A stretch of DNA of 64,000 bases from contig JABFGJ010000002.1 of the NCBI GenBank assembly GCA_013112545.1, positions 329,337-393,336 of the forward strand, read 5' to 3'. This document shows, in pieces, positions 61,238-64,000 of the stretch. Under the pieces are notes generated by a model, which saw only the letters and a program-made list of their open reading frames with translations, did not search any database and was not told the DNA's origin. The position numbers were made by a program, and so were the translations under genes. How positions within the stretch are numbered: the first letter of the stretch is position 1; every line of letters starts with the position of its first letter. This stretch comes from Bacteroidota bacterium (GTDB lineage: Bacteria > Bacteroidota > Bacteroidia > Flavobacteriales_E > Vicingaceae).

Positions 61238-62101
61238 ATGTTATCCAAGCAATTATTTAGAGTATATTTTACATGTTTAATTATCACACTTACCTTTAAT
61301 CGTGCTGGTGCTCAGACCATCGACCAACATTTAAAAGTTGAGCTCAGGCAAATAGGACATGAGTTTTTGTTGGCGTTGAACGACAGTACATCTAGGGTTT
61401 TAGCCATCGAAAAAAACAATGGGAGATATGCTATCCAATTTGAAAAAGAGTTTTCATTTGAACCAGAATTACTCGTTGAAACTACTTTTAAGGTATTGAA
61501 AACTAGTCAACTTCAACATGATTTTATTGTTGAAGTGCAGGGTTGTGAGTCAGATGAGGTGTTGCATAGTTTTAAAACCCAAAAGGATAAAGTTGATGAA
61601 AAGATTGCATGCAAGGGACGGCTTTTACCTTTTGCTTGTTATGTTTTTTATTTTACTCCAATTCAAAATCAAAAATTAGGCATTACAAATCCCCTTACTA
61701 CTGAATCAAATATTAAATTCGGATATGCTATCCTCGGGTTGATCATGGGAATTGCGCTAATTTTTTATCTTGTTAAACGACGCTTAACAGTTCAATCAAT
61801 CAATGACTTTATTCAGATTGGGCAATACCAATTTGACCAAAAAAGTTTAATGCTTACTTTAAACACACAGTCAGTAGAACTATCAACCAAAGAAGCAGAT
61901 TTACTTTATTTATTATATACAAATGAAAATAAGGTATTGGAAAGGGATTATATTTTAAACGAAGTTTGGGGTGATGTCGGGGATTATGTCGGGAGGACTT
62001 TAGATGTTTTTGTTTCCAAATTACGCAAAAAATTAAGCGCAGACGAACAGCTTAAAATCATCAATGTTAGAGGGGTAGGTTATAAATTCGTAATGACTTG
62101 A
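61238..62101 (+). CDS. membrane-anchored winged-helix transcription regulator with periplasmic N-terminus
   Basis: 287-aa one-component regulator. An N-terminal signal-type segment (~1-24) is followed by a periplasmic region (~25-160), one membrane helix (~163-182), and an OmpR/PhoB-type winged helix at ~195-285 (ELSTKEADLLYLL, DYILNEVWGD, RTLDVFVSKLRKKL, IINVRGVGYKF). The orientation (sensor outside at the N-terminus, DNA binding inside at the C-terminus) is opposite to ToxR. No receiver domain and no histidine kinase nearby. Two Cys in the periplasmic part (VQGCESD and EKIACKG) may form a disulfide. Confidence 0.85.
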   Translation: MLSKQLFRVYFTCLIITLTFNRAGAQTIDQHLKVELRQIGHEFLLALNDSTSRVLAIEKNNGRYAIQFEKEFSFEPELLVETTFKVLKTSQLQHDFIVEVQGCESDEVLHSFKTQKDKVDEKIACKGRLLPFACYVFYFTPIQNQKLGITNPLTTESNIKFGYAILGLIMGIALIFYLVKRRLTVQSINDFIQIGQYQFDQKSLMLTLNTQSVELSTKEADLLYLLYTNENKVLERDYILNEVWGDVGDYVGRTLDVFVSKLRKKLSADEQLKIINVRGVGYKFVMT

Positions 62102-62149
62102 TAGTTAAATTTCGAAATTCCTAAAAATGGGGAGCTTATACTGATAACT

Positions 62150-62557
62150 TTATTTTTTAGTCATTTTTAATAGTAGTCGAATACCCAATAAAATTCCAAT
62201 TCCAAACGAAATGGATGTCAGACCGAAATCACTTAATTGCTGATATTTTATTAAAGTTCCGACTATCATACTTAGTCCTGAGGTCAGGAAGAAAAATGCA
62301 CCAAATTGGAATAAGCTCAATGGCCTTTTCAAAGATAAAGGATTGTCATTCCATGTAGGTCTTTCAATTATTTGTCCGAAAAGTGCAGTATTTATTTTTG
62401 TGATAAATGGAATTGCGACTATCCCGAAAATAAATGGAGCAAGAAGCATAACAATACTCATGTCAGGTTGAGCTCCAATTGGTTTGATTATGTTCGGAAG
62501 GAAAAGTATTCCAAGTATTACAGCTTTTATCTTACCTGTTTTATTCCAATCTTTCAT
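62150..62557 (-). CDS. small polytopic membrane protein, uncharacterised
   Basis: 135-aa protein with about four membrane helices (~10-28, 33-55, 84-106, 112-131). No family recognised. It has a 25-bp sequence upstream that is repeated upstream of 62812-63813. Sits beside the regulator but on the opposite strand. Confidence 0.6.
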   Translation of the reverse strand: MKDWNKTGKIKAVILGILFLPNIIKPIGAQPDMSIVMLLAPFIFGIVAIPFITKINTALFGQIIERPTWNDNPLSLKRPLSLFQFGAFFFLTSGLSMIVGTLIKYQQLSDFGLTSISFGIGILLGIRLLLKMTKK

Positions 62558-62576
62558 TTTTGTTTTTTTGTGGTTT

Positions 62577-62601
62577 GCCTTGAATGGTAAATATAAATAA
62601 G
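62577..62601. repeat. 25-bp direct repeat, copy 1
   Basis: Begins GCCTTGAATGG and is identical over 25 bases to 63881-63905; both copies lie upstream of minus-strand genes. Confidence 0.85.
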
Positions 62602-62734
62602 CTTTTTTAAAAAGTCACTTAGGTTATTTTCATAAAAGCTATTAAAACGAACAGTCACAAATACTTACCGAACCTTCACTTCAAAAACAATCAAGAAAAT
62701 CGTTTTTCCCCCTAGGTATTTAATCGTCAAACCT

Positions 62735-62789
62735 CCTGCCGGCGGTCAGGCAGAGTATTCATTTTTGGCCTATCGGCAAAACGAATACT
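62735..62789. repeat. GC-rich hairpin pair in the 62.6-62.8 kb gap
   Basis: CCTGCC/GGTCAGG-type hairpin (62735-62750) followed by AGTATTC...GAATACT arms (62754-62760, 62783-62789). The GC-rich block contrasts with the surrounding AT-rich DNA. It lies in the 254-base gap between two hypothetical genes. Confidence 0.5.
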
Positions 62790-62795
62790 TAGTTA

Positions 62796-62803
62796 TTAGC
62801 GGG
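62796..62803. repeat. inverted element TTAGCGGG, downstream side
   Basis: Reverse complement of CCCGCTAA at 63827-63834; the pair brackets the gene 62812-63813. Confidence 0.5.
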
Positions 62804-62811
62804 TCGTTCTT

Positions 62812-63813
62812 TTATTTTTCTTCAAACCAATTAGGTGCTCCATATTTAAATTCATATTCAATAAAATTGAATTCCTTAGCTTTACTGAGATAATAACGTT
62901 TTTTAGTTTTCTTAAAATTATATCTTCCTTCAAGTTTTAGAAAACTGTGTTTTTCATTGAACCCACTTTTTTTAATTACTTTTTTTGGATGAAAATGAAT
63001 TGTATTACTATCTAGCACAGTCAGTGTTCCATTAACTTTCTGAAAATAATCTTCATAAATATATTTAGAACTGTCTATTATTAGATTAGCACTATGGTTA
63101 GACATTTTATTATTATAGTTATCAGGAGTTTTTGGTATGTAACCTCGTTCAGTTGATTTTAAAATTGAATTATAATTACCATGATAATTGCCATTATATA
63201 ACAATTGGGAACTATCAGCATCATATCTTGTGGTTTCCACTTTAAACTTTTCAAAATCTCTTTTCCTTCTTTTCTTATTTGGCTCATAATAGAAATAACC
63301 TTTTTTAATTTTTTTGCCAAAAGCTGTTGGTGATTGATAATAGTAAGAGTAAGGATTATTTTTATAATTCTTAGAATAGTCAAGCTCTTCCCAACTTGTT
63401 CCTGATTTTCCAAAGATTATAAAGTTGTTCATTAAACTCCCGTTTTTGAAAGTCAAACTATGTGTAATATTATTGACAGTTTCAATTTTTAATAATCCAT
63501 TTACCGGAAGAATAGTGTCCTTTTTTATTTTTGGTCTACTAAGAAATGTGACTTCATTTAGTGCTTTTTTATCGATAAAATCGTCAATGTAACCACGGAA
63601 GGTTTCTCCATGATGAATCATCTTATAATAGTACCAAATTGCTTTTGAGGTATCAGTTACTTGATTTAAATTAGAGTCAACGTACATTTTCCAATATCCG
63701 TGCTTTTTACCATTTTTATCGAACGAATTAAATTCAACTTTTCTGTTTTGGCTTTGAGTACCGAAACAGTAAATCAAGCTTGCAAAAATTAATACAGTTT
63801 TTAAATAATTCAT
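62812..63813 (-). CDS. hypothetical secreted protein
   Basis: 333-aa protein with a signal peptide (residues 1-21, ending TQSQ). The segment NGKKHGYWKMYV is MORN/toxin-antitoxin-MORN-like, as in many Bacteroidota secreted proteins; the rest is Lys/Tyr-rich with no recognised family. Lower coding compactness, and its location between inverted and direct repeats, suggest an accessory gene. Function unknown. Confidence 0.6.
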   Translation of the reverse strand: MNYLKTVLIFASLIYCFGTQSQNRKVEFNSFDKNGKKHGYWKMYVDSNLNQVTDTSKAIWYYYKMIHHGETFRGYIDDFIDKKALNEVTFLSRPKIKKDTILPVNGLLKIETVNNITHSLTFKNGSLMNNFIIFGKSGTSWEELDYSKNYKNNPYSYYYQSPTAFGKKIKKGYFYYEPNKKRRKRDFEKFKVETTRYDADSSQLLYNGNYHGNYNSILKSTERGYIPKTPDNYNNKMSNHSANLIIDSSKYIYEDYFQKVNGTLTVLDSNTIHFHPKKVIKKSGFNEKHSFLKLEGRYNFKKTKKRYYLSKAKEFNFIEYEFKYGAPNWFEEK

Positions 63814-63826
63814 GGATTTTTCAATG

Positions 63827-63871
63827 CCCGCTAACGTTTAATATAAACCATCGTTTTAATGTGGTTTATAT
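63827..63871. repeat. inverted element CCCGCTAA plus hairpin
   Basis: CCCGCTAA at 63827-63834, then a perfect 10-bp hairpin ATATAAACCA (63841-63850) / TGGTTTATAT (63862-63871) around an 11-base loop, upstream of the gene 62812-63813. Confidence 0.6.
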
Positions 63872-63880
63872 GGTGTGTGT

Positions 63881-63905
63881 GCCTTGAATGGTAAATATAA
63901 ATAAG
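63881..63905. repeat. 25-bp direct repeat, copy 2
   Basis: Identical to 62577-62601; contains TATATTTA on the minus strand, close to the -7 consensus, so it may simply be a duplicated promoter segment. Confidence 0.85.
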
Positions 63906-63931
63906 TTCTTTTAAATATTGAATTTAATCCA

Positions 63932-64000
63932 AAGGGTGTAAGTCCCTTATACGCCCCGAGTAACGTTGGGGAAGTATTAGTAAGACGCAAGCTTGTTAAG
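63932..64000 (+). mobile_element. possible 5' end of a group II intron (continues past the window)
   Basis: AAGGGTGTAAGTCCCTT (63932-63948), a short stem with the GGTGnAAGTCCC motif typical of bacterial group II intron domain I, then CCCC...GGGG arms and GACGCAAGCTTG. No reading frame fits the segment. The classical GTGYG 5' end is not seen, and the maturase would lie outside the window, so this is tentative. Confidence 0.4.

Noticed and set aside
62796..63834. integron attC site around the CCCGCTAA elements
   Set aside because: The core boxes RYYYAAC and GTTRRRY are not matched at either side, and no integrase is in the window; only a cassette-like arrangement can be claimed.
1..64000. tRNA, rRNA, CRISPR array, riboswitch or phage genes
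   Set aside because: None was seen on either strand; small elements cannot be excluded by eye.

Overview
The window is chromosomal DNA from a member of the Bacteroidota, most likely a flavobacterium-like (Flavobacteriales) marine or freshwater aerobe. The evidence is a low G+C content, several secreted proteins with type IX secretion (T9SS) C-terminal sorting domains or a gliding-motility-associated C-terminus, the Bacteroidota promoter element TAnnTTTG in front of many genes, no obvious Shine-Dalgarno sites, and a fused DAHP synthase/chorismate mutase. No rRNA, tRNA or CRISPR array was seen.

Layout. 0-5.4 kb: the 3' end of methylmalonyl-CoA mutase, a class IV aminotransferase and a sulfotransferase-like protein (fused into one protein in plants), with a beta-barrel protein and a lipoprotein between them, then an SRPBCC/GyrI-like protein. 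5.4-9.6 kb: a five-gene plus-strand run (AIM24, M23/LysM peptidase, small membrane protein, porin-like protein, MscS channel). 9.7-13.6 kb: a large Kelch plus Ig-repeat surface protein, a T9SS-tail remnant and a small T9SS protein. 13.7-20.5 kb: a lipoprotein and a fatty-acid beta-oxidation operon (marR-fadN-fadA-fadE order) with palindromic operators and a divergent short RNA candidate. 20.5-27.8 kb: a frameshifted T9SS protein, acyl-CoA synthetase, a SiaB/SiaC phospho-switch pair, an amidohydrolase and a polytopic membrane protein. 27.9-34.4 kb: purL, then a CotH/lamin-tail/T9SS protein broken by an in-frame stop, and two small envelope genes. 34.6-39.9 kb: radC, polysaccharide deacetylase, and a tight upp-yjjG-DAHPS/CM operon. 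39.9-40.4 kb: a MITE-like insertion with a 10-bp target duplication, followed by a fic gene remnant. 40.4-45 kb: DUF1456, aldehyde dehydrogenase, CsaA, DinB and a sensor PP2C phosphatase. 45-55.7 kb: housekeeping operons (psd, cdsA, DUF2007, ftsH, rsfS; birA; pyrE/NUDIX; coaD, rsmD, DUF3822). 55.9-60 kb: RecD-like helicase, hydrolase-OsmC fusion, tpx, HutD. 60.1-62.1 kb: a lipoprotein divergent from a membrane-anchored winged-helix regulator, with three GTGTAA direct repeats between them. 62.1-64 kb: two hypothetical genes among direct and inverted repeats, with a likely group II intron starting at the right edge.

The metabolic core is fatty-acid and propionate degradation: acyl-CoA synthetase, FadN/A/E and methylmalonyl-CoA mutase. 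It sits among envelope biogenesis, T9SS cargo and nucleotide metabolism genes. The best leads are the operator plus small-RNA locus at 20.3-20.5 kb, the inverse-topology transmembrane regulator with its repeats at 61.2 kb, the aminotransferase/sulfotransferase pair, the SiaB/SiaC/PP2C module, and the repeat-bounded cassette plus possible intron at the right end. No whole new defence-type system is visible.
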